From an uncultured Oscillospiraceae bacterium (GTDB lineage: Bacteria > Bacillota > Clostridia > Oscillospirales > Oscillospiraceae), in NCBI GenBank assembly GCA_910585735.1, contig CAJUEU010000003.1, forward strand, positions 1 to 64,000: a DNA stretch of 64,000 nucleotides, given 5' to 3'. The notes under the pieces were generated by a model. It saw only the letters and a list, made by a program, of their open reading frames with translations. It ran no database searches and was not told where the DNA came from. Positions 51,448 to 59,188 of this stretch are shown here, one piece after another. Position 1 is the first letter of the stretch. Every line of letters starts with the position of its first letter. Position numbers and translations under genes: made by a program.

Positions 51448-52803
51448 TCAGCCTGTTACCACCTGGCCCCGGTTCTTCTCCGCCACCCGCTCCAAAAGCC
51501 AATGGGGGGCGTCCACAAGGGCCACCTTCTCCTGATTGCCTGAGACCATGTCCTTCAGGGAGACTACGCCGTTTGCCGCCTCGTCCTCCCCCAGGAAGGC
51601 CACATAGGGGACCCCGATCTTGTCGGCGTAGTTCATCTTTGCCTTGAATTTTTTGGGTTCGGTGTAGAGCTGGGCCCGCACCCCGGCGCTCCGGCAGGCG
51701 GTGGCAAAGCTGATGGCGGGGGAGAGGTCCTCGGTCATGGGGAGGACCAGCACATCGCAGGGGGCGGTGGGCAGGTCCCCGTTCAGCATCCCTTGCTCCT
51801 GCAGAACGTAGAACAGCCGGGTCAATCCAATGGCAATTCCTACGCCGGGGAGTTGTTTTTCGGTATAATATGACCCGAGGTTATCGTACCGGCCCCCTGA
51901 GCAGATGGCGCCCACCTCGGGATGGTCCAGCATAAAGGTCTCGTACACCGTGCCGGTGTAGTAGTCCAGACCCCGGGCGATGGTGAGGTCCACGGCGAAA
52001 TTCTCCTGGGGGACCCCAAAGTCGGAGAGATACTTCACCACAGTATTCAGCTCGTCAAGGCCCTGGTCAAAGACCTCGTTCCGGCCCCGGTACCCCTCCA
52101 GGGCGGAGAGCACCTCCTGATTGGAGCCGCTGATGGCCATAAACGCCACAATATCGCCCACGGCGTCCTGGTCCAATCCTAAGTCATCGTGGAGCATGAG
52201 CCCCACCTTCTCAGCCCCGATCTTGGGGAGCTTGTCCACCGTCCGCATAATGTCCCCGGCCCGGTGCTCCCAGCCCAGCATGGCGTAAAAGCCGTTGAGG
52301 AGCTTTCGGTTGTTCACCCGGATCTGAAAACGGTTCAGTCCCAGAGCGGTGAAGGTGTGGTAGATAATGGCCGGGATCTCGGCCTCGTTGATAATGTCCA
52401 GGCTCCCGTCTCCGATGATGTCGATGTCGGCCTGGTAGAACTCCCGGAACCGGCCCCGCTGGGCCCGCTCCCCCCGGTAGACCTTGCCGATCTGGTACCG
52501 GCGGAAGGGAAAGGAGAGCTCATTGTAGTGGAGGGCCACATACTTGGCCAGGGGCACCGTCAGGTCAAAACGGAGGGACAGGTCGCTGTCCCCCTTCTCA
52601 AAGCGGTAGATCTGCTTCTCGGTCTCGCCCCCGGCCTTGGCCAGCAGGACCTCGCTGGCCTCGATCACCGGGGTGTCCAAAGCTGTGAAGCCGTACCGGC
52701 GGTAGGTGTCCTCAATAATGCCCTTCACCCGCTCGAACTGGGCTTGCTGCCTGGGCAGCAGCTCCATAAAGCCGGACAGGGTCCTTGCTTTTACGCGTTC
52801 CAT
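51448..52803 (-). CDS. hisS: Histidyl-tRNA synthetase
   Basis: A 451-residue class IIa synthetase: motif 1 region FTALDTPVIEASEVL, motif 2 RYQIGKVYRGERAQRGRFRE (about 110-129), the histidine motif ARGLDYYTG and motif 3 GVGIAIGLTRL, plus an anticodon domain at the end. The chosen ATG (52803) allows a ribosome site (AAAGGA); the ATG four codons upstream is too close to it. A hairpin array precedes it. Confidence 0.94.
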   Translation of the reverse strand: MERVKARTLSGFMELLPRQQAQFERVKGIIEDTYRRYGFTALDTPVIEASEVLLAKAGGETEKQIYRFEKGDSDLSLRFDLTVPLAKYVALHYNELSFPFRRYQIGKVYRGERAQRGRFREFYQADIDIIGDGSLDIINEAEIPAIIYHTFTALGLNRFQIRVNNRKLLNGFYAMLGWEHRAGDIMRTVDKLPKIGAEKVGLMLHDDLGLDQDAVGDIVAFMAISGSNQEVLSALEGYRGRNEVFDQGLDELNTVVKYLSDFGVPQENFAVDLTIARGLDYYTGTVYETFMLDHPEVGAICSGGRYDNLGSYYTEKQLPGVGIAIGLTRLFYVLQEQGMLNGDLPTAPCDVLVLPMTEDLSPAISFATACRSAGVRAQLYTEPKKFKAKMNYADKIGVPYVAFLGEDEAANGVVSLKDMVSGNQEKVALVDAPHWLLERVAEKNRGQVVTG

Positions 52804-52824
52804 AGTATCGTTCATTTCCTTTCT

Positions 52825-52976
52825 GGGGCCACGCCGCAAAAAATGGCCCCGAACAAAAGAGTCCCCGGGCAACTTATTTGCCCGGGGGAAACGCCACTCG
52901 GCAGAGCCGAATGGCGTGACAACGGCATAGCCGTTGCCCTGGGGCCTACGCCAAAAACCTGCCCCCGGCAGGTTTT
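52825..52976. repeat. Tandem small-hairpin array, copy 2 (five hairpins)
   Basis: Five consecutive palindromes between mgsA-like gene and hisS: GGGGCC/GGCCCC (52825-52850), CCCCGGGCAA/TTGCCCGGGG (52863-52887), ACGCCA-TCGGC/GCCGA-TGGCGT (52891-52917), CAACGGC-ATA-GCCGTTG (52920-52936) and AAAACCTGCC-CCC-GGCAGGTTTT (52954-52976). The last equals the unit at 9182, the fourth shares the ATA loop with 9153, and the second is like the unit at 61013. Confidence 0.7.
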
Positions 52977-52990
52977 CCTTACGCTGCGGC

Positions 52991-53407
52991 TTACAGGGCA
53001 AAGGGCGCGATGCCCGGCCGGACCACCTCGCGCCAGTCCAGGTCGCCCCGGGCCAGACCCAGGATCAGCATTTCGGCAGTGGCCATGTTGGTGGCTACAG
53101 GGATGCTGTACTGGTCGCACAGCCGCATAACATGGTCCACGTCGGAATCCAGGTCATGGGACTGGGGGTCGTTGAAAAAGAGCACCATGTCGATCTCGTT
53201 GTAGGAGATCCGGGCGCCGATCTGCTGGGCACCGCCGTGCTGGTGGGAAAGGCACAGGGTCACCGGCAGCCCGGTGGCCTCAGAGACCAGCCGTCCTGTG
53301 GTGTTGGTAGCGCAGAGCTGATGCTTGCCCAGGATGCCCGAGTAGGCAATACAAAACTGGACCATCAGCTCCTTCTTTCGATCGTGGCTCATCAGCGCGA
53401 TATTCAT
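52991..53407 (-). CDS. mgsA: Methylglyoxal-synthase-like protein with altered active site
   Basis: A 138-residue MGS-like protein. H8 and D9 (SHDRKK), D80 (FFNDP) and D89 match E. coli H19, D20, D91 and D101. But the GGDQQ motif with the catalytic base D71 is GGAQQIGA here (A60), and the H98 position reads L86. E. coli D71 mutants are nearly inactive, so this protein is unlikely to be an ordinary synthase. The codon for A60 is GCC, read directly. It follows minD by 68 bases, a neighbourhood seen for mgsA in clostridia. Confidence 0.85.
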   Translation of the reverse strand: MNIALMSHDRKKELMVQFCIAYSGILGKHQLCATNTTGRLVSEATGLPVTLCLSHQHGGAQQIGARISYNEIDMVLFFNDPQSHDLDSDVDHVMRLCDQYSIPVATNMATAEMLILGLARGDLDWREVVRPGIAPFAL

Positions 53408-53475
53408 TGTGCTCGACCTTCCTTTCCTGGAGAACTGTCCTTTACTTTATCCTTTTATGGCCCCTTGGGCCGTTC

Positions 53476-54216
53476 TCACTTAATTCTCATAACAGGCACC
53501 CGCCGCCCCTCGATCCTGAGGGCGATGTTTCGGTAGCCAATGGCGGCCCCCTTGCTGGAACGTAAAATCAGGGGATAGCCCTGATTGGCGGCCAGGGAGA
53601 CCTGGGGATCCTCGGGGACCACCCCTAGCAGGGGAAGTCCGGCGGTGTTCATGGCGTCGTCAATAGTGGCCCCCAACTGATGGAGCAGCTTTCGCTGGAC
53701 CCGGTTCACCACCAGGTGAATGTCCTCCACCTTGAACCGTCCCAGCTCGGTAACGGTACGCTGGGCATCCCGGAGGGCCGAGGCGTCGGCGGTGGAGACC
53801 ACGATGGCCCGGTCACAGCTCAACGCCGCCAGACGAAAGCCCTCTCCCAAGCCTGCGGGGGAGTCCAGCAAAATGTACCGAAATTTTTCCCGGGCCTGGG
53901 TCAGCAGGGCCTCCAGCTTGGATTCGCTGAACTGCTCGGACAGGGAGAAGGGGGCGGTGAGAAGGTAAAGCCCCCGGATCTGAGGGTGCTCTACCACAGC
54001 CCGCTCCAGAGAGCACCGGCCCTCCATCACGTCGGTAAAGTCCATCAGAGCCCGGTCGCTGAGCCCCAGCGCCAGGTCCAGGTTTCGCAGTCCCACGTCC
54101 ATGTCGATGCATAGGGTCGGGTGATCCAAAGCGGCCAGACAGGAGCCCACAGCCCCCACAAGAGAGGTCTTTCCTGTCCCGCCCTTGCCGGAGGTGACAG
54201 CGATCACAGTGGCCAT
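53476..54216 (-). CDS. minD: MinD-like ParA-family ATPase without membrane-targeting tail
   Basis: A 246-residue deviant Walker ATPase: KGGTGKT (11-17), switch I region DMDVGLRNLDLALGL and DSPAGLGEGF. The sequence is most like MinD, which places the division site via MinC. The usual C-terminal amphipathic helix (residues after the GEEVPL-like segment) is absent: the protein ends RRVPVMRIK. No minC or minE is near. The ATG at 54216 follows GGAGAGGGAGG. It could be a cytosolic MinD variant. Confidence 0.83.
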   Translation of the reverse strand: MATVIAVTSGKGGTGKTSLVGAVGSCLAALDHPTLCIDMDVGLRNLDLALGLSDRALMDFTDVMEGRCSLERAVVEHPQIRGLYLLTAPFSLSEQFSESKLEALLTQAREKFRYILLDSPAGLGEGFRLAALSCDRAIVVSTADASALRDAQRTVTELGRFKVEDIHLVVNRVQRKLLHQLGATIDDAMNTAGLPLLGVVPEDPQVSLAANQGYPLILRSSKGAAIGYRNIALRIEGRRVPVMRIK

Positions 54217-54369
54217 TTCGGAACCTCCCTCTCCTTCCTTTTTTGGCAAGCAGAGGACAGATAAGCTATCTGCCGCCATTATGGAATGATTATACCATGA
54301 AATGTGGCTTGTTTCAACGGTGTTTCCCATTTTTTACCGGGAAAATTTGTGGACTTTTTTGAAATTTCT

Positions 54370-55260
54370 TTAAAGAGGGGCCTTTTTGATCTTGCCCCAG
54401 CTTCGGGGCAGACCTTTGGGGGTGGGGGAGGTTTTTTTTACCCCCACCAGCCGGTGGGTGATCTCTGTGCCGGGAATGGGGTAGTCCAAATGGCCCAAAT
54501 CCTTGCCCCCCAGCCGTTTCACGGCGCTTGCCCCGGCTGCCACCTCCTCTTCGCTCTCCACGCTTTTCATGGCGAGAAAGACCCCGCCCGGCTTCACGTA
54601 GGGAAGGCACAGCTCGCACAGCAGGGGATAGAAGGCCACCGCGCGGGAGACCGCCAGGTCGAAGGAATCCCGGAAGCCCTCTTGTAAGGCCAGCTCCTCA
54701 GCCCGGACGTGGAGACATTGAACGCCGTCAAGGGAAAGCGCTTCACAGATAGTTTTCAACCAAGAGACCCGTTTGCCCAGGGAGTCTGCTAAAGTGAGCT
54801 TCAGAGAAGGCTCCAGAATTTTCAGCACCACGCCGGGGAACCCGGCCCCGGTGCCCACGTCAATGACCGACCTGTCAAAAAGCCAGGTGGAGGCCGCCGT
54901 GCCGCGCAAAGGGCGGGACCCTTCGGTGCCTAACGTCTCCGGCTGCGGAAAAATACCTTGTGCGGCTTGGCCGCCCGCCTCGTTTTCACTCCGCGCTATG
55001 GTTGATTCCCCGGCAGTCCTTTGCTCCACATCCAATGCAGTGGGGCGCGCTGTTCCAGACGCGCCGCCAGTCCATTTCAAAATAGCCGCGCAGTCCAAAA
55101 AGTGCAGCCTTGCCACCTGCTCCGGCTCGGTAATGGCGGTAAGGTTCATGACTTGATTTTGCTCCAGCAGCAGCCGGGCGTATTCCTCCAGCTGCCGCAG
55201 CTGCTCCCCGGAGGGGGAGAGCCCCATGTTAGTCAGGCCGTCCAGTAAAAGCTGTTTCAT
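54370..55260 (-). CDS. rsmG: 16S rRNA (guanine527-N7)-methyltransferase RsmG with insertion
   Basis: A 296-residue enzyme; family members are about 240. The N-terminal part (NLTAITEPEQVARLHFLDC, about 39-57) and the SAM motif VIDVGTGAGFPG (132-143) are intact, as is the C-terminal part. Between them, residues about 65-128 are an extra low-complexity segment (Ala, Gly, Thr, Glu-rich) where other RsmG proteins have only a few residues. Frame is kept, so the enzyme may still work. It begins 11 bases after a small membrane-protein gene. Confidence 0.9.
   Translation of the reverse strand: MKQLLLDGLTNMGLSPSGEQLRQLEEYARLLLEQNQVMNLTAITEPEQVARLHFLDCAAILKWTGGASGTARPTALDVEQRTAGESTIARSENEAGGQAAQGIFPQPETLGTEGSRPLRGTAASTWLFDRSVIDVGTGAGFPGVVLKILEPSLKLTLADSLGKRVSWLKTICEALSLDGVQCLHVRAEELALQEGFRDSFDLAVSRAVAFYPLLCELCLPYVKPGGVFLAMKSVESEEEVAAGASAVKRLGGKDLGHLDYPIPGTEITHRLVGVKKTSPTPKGLPRSWGKIKKAPL
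54876..55068. repeat. Probable in-frame inserted element within rsmG
   Basis: About 190 bases coding for the extra RsmG residues. The piece CCGTGCCGCG followed by GGGCGGG and CCTT recurs in similar form near 55952 in the intergenic repeat next door, and complementary CGCTGTTC/GAACAGCG pieces occur in both. Confidence 0.45.
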
Positions 55261-55270
55261 GCTTGATACC

Positions 55271-55708
55271 TCACAGCTGACGCAGCAGGGCGGGCAAGCC
55301 CAGGGCCAGGTTCCAGAGGGCCAGAGCAAAGGAGACTCCGGAGAGGGCGACGCAGATGGGAAGCCCACCCCGGCCTTTACCCTCCCGGTAACGCAGGATC
55401 ACCGAGCCTCCCAGCCCGGCCAACGCGGGGGCGGTAAGGAGCTGACCAATGCCCTGGGGAAACTCTCCGTTGGCAAAGGCGTAAGTCATCAGCAAGGCGT
55501 ATCCTACCGCATACACCACCCCCACCCAGGCCCAAAGCCTCTTCATGGGGGTGGCGTATTCTGTGGGTACCCGGAATTCTTCGGCCTCCGAGGAGGTATG
55601 CCGCTCCCGGAACTCCCGGTCCTGGGTTTTGTACACCGGGATCTCCTGGGGGTGAGAGGCCTGGTCCTGCTCATTCGAAGCCCGGCCATCGTTTTCTTTT
55701 TCAGCCAT
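55271..55708 (-). CDS. Membrane protein, unknown function
   Basis: A 145-residue protein: a hydrophilic N-terminus (about 1-55, Glu/Gln/Arg-rich) and three or four membrane helices in the second half. The ATG at 55708 follows AAAGGGGGCG; the frame extends upstream through a repeat element but without a ribosome site. Eleven bases before rsmG and probably co-transcribed. No family recognised. Confidence 0.65.
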   Translation of the reverse strand: MAEKENDGRASNEQDQASHPQEIPVYKTQDREFRERHTSSEAEEFRVPTEYATPMKRLWAWVGVVYAVGYALLMTYAFANGEFPQGIGQLLTAPALAGLGGSVILRYREGKGRGGLPICVALSGVSFALALWNLALGLPALLRQL

Positions 55709-55754
55709 GGGGTCGCCCCCTTTCTTCAGCAAAATGTGGAAAACTTTTAAGAAG

Positions 55755-56040
55755 GATCTGAGTTGTCGGCTACAAATGTCCCCGTTCCCCGCCAGAGGAC
55801 TACAAATTGCGTCACAGCCGGTGGAAAAGCAGAGGATAGGGGACTCTCCCGCCCTTGCGGTCCTGCTTTTTCCAAGCCTGAACAGCGCGTCCGGCCTTTG
55901 TCTTCTGGAAAGGCAGGCCGCTTCCGGCGCGACAAAACGACGTTTCAACCGTGCCGCGTGGGCGGGGTTCCTTTGAGGGGGACTGCCCTGTTTTATATAG
56001 AGGCTGGTAGTGCGCCCGGTTCTGTCCTTCATAAGGCCCG
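55755..56040. repeat. Intergenic GC-rich repeat element
   Basis: The 447-base spacer between mscL and the next gene holds no real gene. It contains the upstream region of the small membrane-protein gene and a GC-rich block with many short inverted pieces (GGCCTTT..AAAGGCAGGCC; CCCCGCC..GGCGGGG-like). Its minus-strand frame is open but has no start site; similar blocks seem to recur in related genomes (recalled, not searched). Confidence 0.4.
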
Positions 56041-56155
56041 GCTGTCCCTCATATTTCCGCAGGGTATGGCGTTCTCAGCCATACCCCATGGACAGGGGGA
56101 AGGACAGGCCATCCATCTCTACACAAAAAATTGTCTTGGCGAAGGGGATTCTCCT

Positions 56156-56593
56156 TTACACCTTCTTCAGCAGATCCCGAATCTCGGTGAGCAGCTTCTC
56201 CTCCGCGGAGGGCTCCGGCTCGGGAGCGGGCTCCGGGGCGGGTTCCTCTTTCTTTCGGTGGAGCGTGTTGATGCCCTTGATCAGGCAAAACACGGCAAAG
56301 GCAATAATCAGGAAATCCAGAATGGTGGCCAGGAAATTGCCGTAATTGATGGACACCGCCGCGGCGATCTCCTCGCCGTTTTCAATGACGGCCTCCTTCA
56401 GCACCAGCTTCCAGCCGCTGAAATCTACCCCGCCGGTAAGCATGCTTATTCCGGGCATGATGACGTCATTGACCAGAGAGGTGCTGATCTTCCCGAAGGC
56501 GCCGCCGATGATGACGCCCACCGCCATATCCATTACGTTTCCACGGGCAATGAACTCTTTAAACTCCCCGAAAAATCCCTTTTTCTCTTTCAT
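56156..56593 (-). CDS. mscL: Large-conductance mechanosensitive channel MscL
   Basis: A 145-residue channel with two membrane helices: the first with [19 protein letters not shown] (18-36), the second near 88-108, and a C-terminal bundle after a Pro/Glu linker ([13 protein letters not shown]). Opens under membrane tension to release solutes in osmotic downshock. Own ribosome site; follows the small gene downstream of serS. Confidence 0.95.
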   Translation of the reverse strand: MKEKKGFFGEFKEFIARGNVMDMAVGVIIGGAFGKISTSLVNDVIMPGISMLTGGVDFSGWKLVLKEAVIENGEEIAAAVSINYGNFLATILDFLIIAFAVFCLIKGINTLHRKKEEPAPEPAPEPEPSAEEKLLTEIRDLLKKV

Positions 56594-56629
56594 GTGTATG
56601 ACCTCCGCTCTTATGTGTTTGAGATACGC

Positions 56630-56986
56630 TTAATACAACGCAGAATGCGTTGTTTCGTCTCCGGCAGGGGAACTATCCTGGGGCGCTGCCGAGGCTGGGG
56701 CCTCCTGAGTTGTCTTTGTAGGAGCCTGGACAACGGGGGAGGAGGCCATCAACGCCTGGTCGTCAAACATGGCTTCCTCCTTCTGAGCGGCCATCCTGCC
56801 ACGAATGGCGCCGGTAAGCACTCCTTCGCCCAGGTTTATGCCTACCTCCTGGCCGGGGCCAAGCTCCAAAGAGGCCAGCAGAGACTGGTAGGTGGTCTTT
56901 CCGTTTTCTTCGTCGTGGGTGACGCTCACCGGGATCACGGTGGCCAAAGTGGCCAGCCGTAGGGCACGCTTCCAAAACTTTTTCAT
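56630..56986 (-). CDS. Hypothetical protein after serS
   Basis: A 118-residue protein: a basic N-terminus (MKKFWKRALRLATLATVIPV) that could be an amphipathic helix or weak signal, a middle region (TTYQSLLASLELGPGQEVGI) and a disordered Ala/Pro/Ser/Thr-rich C-terminus. It starts 11 bases after serS behind AGGAGG, so it is expressed with it. No family recognised. Confidence 0.65.
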   Translation of the reverse strand: MKKFWKRALRLATLATVIPVSVTHDEENGKTTYQSLLASLELGPGQEVGINLGEGVLTGAIRGRMAAQKEEAMFDDQALMASSPVVQAPTKTTQEAPASAAPQDSSPAGDETTHSALY

Positions 56987-56997
56987 ATTCTGCCTCC

Positions 56998-58317
56998 TCA
57001 CTTCTTGGGCTCCAGAACCTTTTTCCCGCCCATGTAGGGCCAAAGGACCTCAGGAATCTTTACGGAGCCATCCGCCTGTAGATTGTTCTCCAGCAGGGCA
57101 ATGAGCATTCGGGGCGGGGCTACGCAGGTGTTGTTCAGGGTGTGGGCCAGCTGGACCTTGCCCTCAGCGTCCTTGTAACGGATCTTGAGCCTTCTGGCCT
57201 GGGCGTCTCCCAGGTTGGAGCAGGAGCAGACCTCAAAATACTTCTTCTGCCGGGGACTCCAGGCCTCAATGTCGCAGGACTTTACCTTCAGGTCGGCCAG
57301 GTCACCCGAGCAGCACTCCAGCTGCCGGACGGGAATGTCAAAATTGCGGAAGAGCTCCACCGAATACCGCCACATTTTCTCATACCAATCCATGGAATCC
57401 TCGGGCTTACAGACCACGATCATTTCCTGCTTCTCGAACTGGTGGATGCGGTAAACGCCCCGCTCCTCAATGCCGTGGGAACCCTTCTCCTTGCGGAAGC
57501 AGGGGGAGTAGGAGGTGAGGGTCTGGGGCAGCTTCTCCTCCGGGAGGATCTGGTCAATAAACCGGCCGATCATGGAATGCTCACTGGTGCCGATCAGGTA
57601 AAGGTCTTCTCCCTCGATCTTATACATCATGGAATCCATGTCGGTCTGGGACATGACGCCCTCTACCACGTTGCCGTGGATCATGAAGGGAGGAATGCAG
57701 TAGGTGAAGCCCTTTTCGATCATAAAATCCCGGCCGTAGGCCAGCACCGCCTCGTGGAGCCGGGCGATGTCCCCCAGCAGATAATAGAAGCCGGAGCCCG
57801 ATACCCGGCCGGCGGCGTCCAGATCGACACCGTCAAAGGACTCCATAATATCGGTGTGGTAGGGGATCTCAAAATCAGGCACGACAGCCTCTCCAAACCG
57901 CTCAACCTCTATGTTCTCGCTGTCATCCTTGCCGATGGGAACCGAGGGGTCGATGATGTTGGGAATGGTGAGCATGATCTTTCGGATCTGCTCCTCCAGA
58001 GCTTCCACATCCTTGTCCAGCTGAGCAAGCTTTTCCTCGTCGGCCTTGACGGCGGCCATGTTGGCGTCGATCTGGGCCTGGAGTTTGTCCTTTTCCTCCC
58101 CCTCGGCCTTCTTGAGCTGGCCGAAAAGGGGACCGTTGGCTTTGCTCAGCTTGTTGCGCTGGGCTTTGAGCTCCTCCACCTGGGTGATGGCGGCCCGGCG
58201 CTTGGCGTCCAGGTCAATGACCTGGTCCACCAGGGGGAGCTTCTCGTCCTGGAACTTCTTTTTGATGTTTTCCTTTACGGCCTCGGGATTCTCCCGAATA
58301 AAACGGATGTCAAGCAT
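56998..58317 (-). CDS. serS: Seryl-tRNA synthetase
   Basis: A 439-residue class IIa synthetase of slightly above-average length: N-terminal antiparallel coiled coil (about 28-105) that grips tRNA-Ser, then motif 2 FRKEKGSHG with RIHQFEKQEM, and motif 3 NNTCVAPPRMLIALLEN. Starts MLDIRFIRENPEAV as most bacterial SerRS. The leader shows structure but not the T-box consensus. Confidence 0.95.
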   Translation of the reverse strand: MLDIRFIRENPEAVKENIKKKFQDEKLPLVDQVIDLDAKRRAAITQVEELKAQRNKLSKANGPLFGQLKKAEGEEKDKLQAQIDANMAAVKADEEKLAQLDKDVEALEEQIRKIMLTIPNIIDPSVPIGKDDSENIEVERFGEAVVPDFEIPYHTDIMESFDGVDLDAAGRVSGSGFYYLLGDIARLHEAVLAYGRDFMIEKGFTYCIPPFMIHGNVVEGVMSQTDMDSMMYKIEGEDLYLIGTSEHSMIGRFIDQILPEEKLPQTLTSYSPCFRKEKGSHGIEERGVYRIHQFEKQEMIVVCKPEDSMDWYEKMWRYSVELFRNFDIPVRQLECCSGDLADLKVKSCDIEAWSPRQKKYFEVCSCSNLGDAQARRLKIRYKDAEGKVQLAHTLNNTCVAPPRMLIALLENNLQADGSVKIPEVLWPYMGGKKVLEPKK

Positions 58318-58577
58318 GATACTCTCTCCTTTGAGTGATTTGTTTGTGGCCCTTTAAGCGGCCCCGCCGCTAACGTGCTAAGGGCTCTGTACCTAGGCGC
58401 TTCCGATCAGGCGGAACTCTCTGACGGGGTTTGCTGAATGGTAGCGGTAGCGGGGCTGAAGGAGCTATTCTAATACTGCACATAAGCCGGAAACAAAATT
58501 GGCAATGGCTTTTCTTGGGGGTCCCGGGGGCCTATTCTTTTCACGAAAAGATGGCCCCCGGGAAATAAAAATCGTAA
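58318..58577. other. serS upstream spacer with strong hairpin
   Basis: Contains an 11-base perfect inverted repeat TCCCGGGGGCC/GGCCCCCGGGA (58522-58563) with an inner stem TCTTTT/AAAAGA but no T-run on either side. Nearer to serS lie short stems (TTCCG/CGGAA; GGCCGC/GCGGCC-like) and the bases AGAGAG, but no AGGGTGGNACCGCG T-box motif. The serS promoter must lie here; no clear hexamer pair was found. Confidence 0.5.
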
Positions 58578-58593
58578 TGTTTCACGTGAAACA
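58578..58593. other. parS: parS site 1
   Basis: TGTTTCACGTGAAACA, a perfect 16-base palindrome matching the ParB-binding parS consensus (TGTTNCACGTGAAACA), just beyond the par operon. Confidence 0.9.
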
Positions 58594-58615
58594 TTGAAAA
58601 ATTTCTTTCGAGATT

Positions 58616-59188
58616 TTACGGTTCCGGGCGGTAGTTCAGCGCATCCAGCAGGGATTGGTATTGGTCGGCGGGGGAGGCGCCCTCCAGGTCCGAAGGGTTG
58701 GTACGAGGGAGCTCCTGAGAAAGGCCGCTGGACTCAAACTCCTTGACCAGCTCCAGGGCGTCCCGCCGGGAGCCCCGGGAGTAGAGCCGCTGGATCCTCC
58801 AAAAATAGTCCATGGCAGCCAACTGCCGTTCCGCTGCGTCGGCCTGATCGGCCCAAGTCTGGGCCGATTGCTCCAACGCGGTCTTTTCCTGGGTAAGGGA
58901 GTTCACCTGGCTTTCCAGTTCGCTTACCTCCTGCTGGAGCCGCTTGCTCTCGGTCAAAAGATTTTCGATAGATTGCAGGGCGGAGGCTGATTGCTTCATG
59001 GCGTCGTCTGTGGCCTCGGCGCTGGAACGCTGCTGTTGAAAATAGGCCAAACAGAGGAGAAGAAACGCGGCCACAAACATGACCATCAGGTAAATCAAAA
59101 CCGAGGAGCCCCGCCGGGCAGGCTGGGTATGCTCAGCCTGGTGCTGAAGCTCCCCGGAGGGTCTGGGACGGCTGGGGTTTCTGCTCAT
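58616..59188 (-). CDS. Membrane-anchored coiled-coil protein in the par operon
   Basis: A 190-residue protein: basic N-terminus, one membrane helix (about 30-50), a long coiled coil (about 55-125; Gln/Glu/Leu-rich) and a short folded C-terminus. Its start overlaps the parB stop by four bases (ATGA), so it is translationally coupled to parB. A role tethering or spacing partition complexes at the membrane is conceivable but only inferred. No family recognised. Confidence 0.75.
   Translation of the reverse strand: MSRNPSRPRPSGELQHQAEHTQPARRGSSVLIYLMVMFVAAFLLLCLAYFQQQRSSAEATDDAMKQSASALQSIENLLTESKRLQQEVSELESQVNSLTQEKTALEQSAQTWADQADAAERQLAAMDYFWRIQRLYSRGSRRDALELVKEFESSGLSQELPRTNPSDLEGASPADQYQSLLDALNYRPEP

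Noticed and set aside
58318..58577. Possible T-box leader of serS
   Set aside because: AGAGAG and several stems are present, but not the conserved antiterminator bases (AGGGTGGNACCGCG); the same negative result holds for aspS and hisS.
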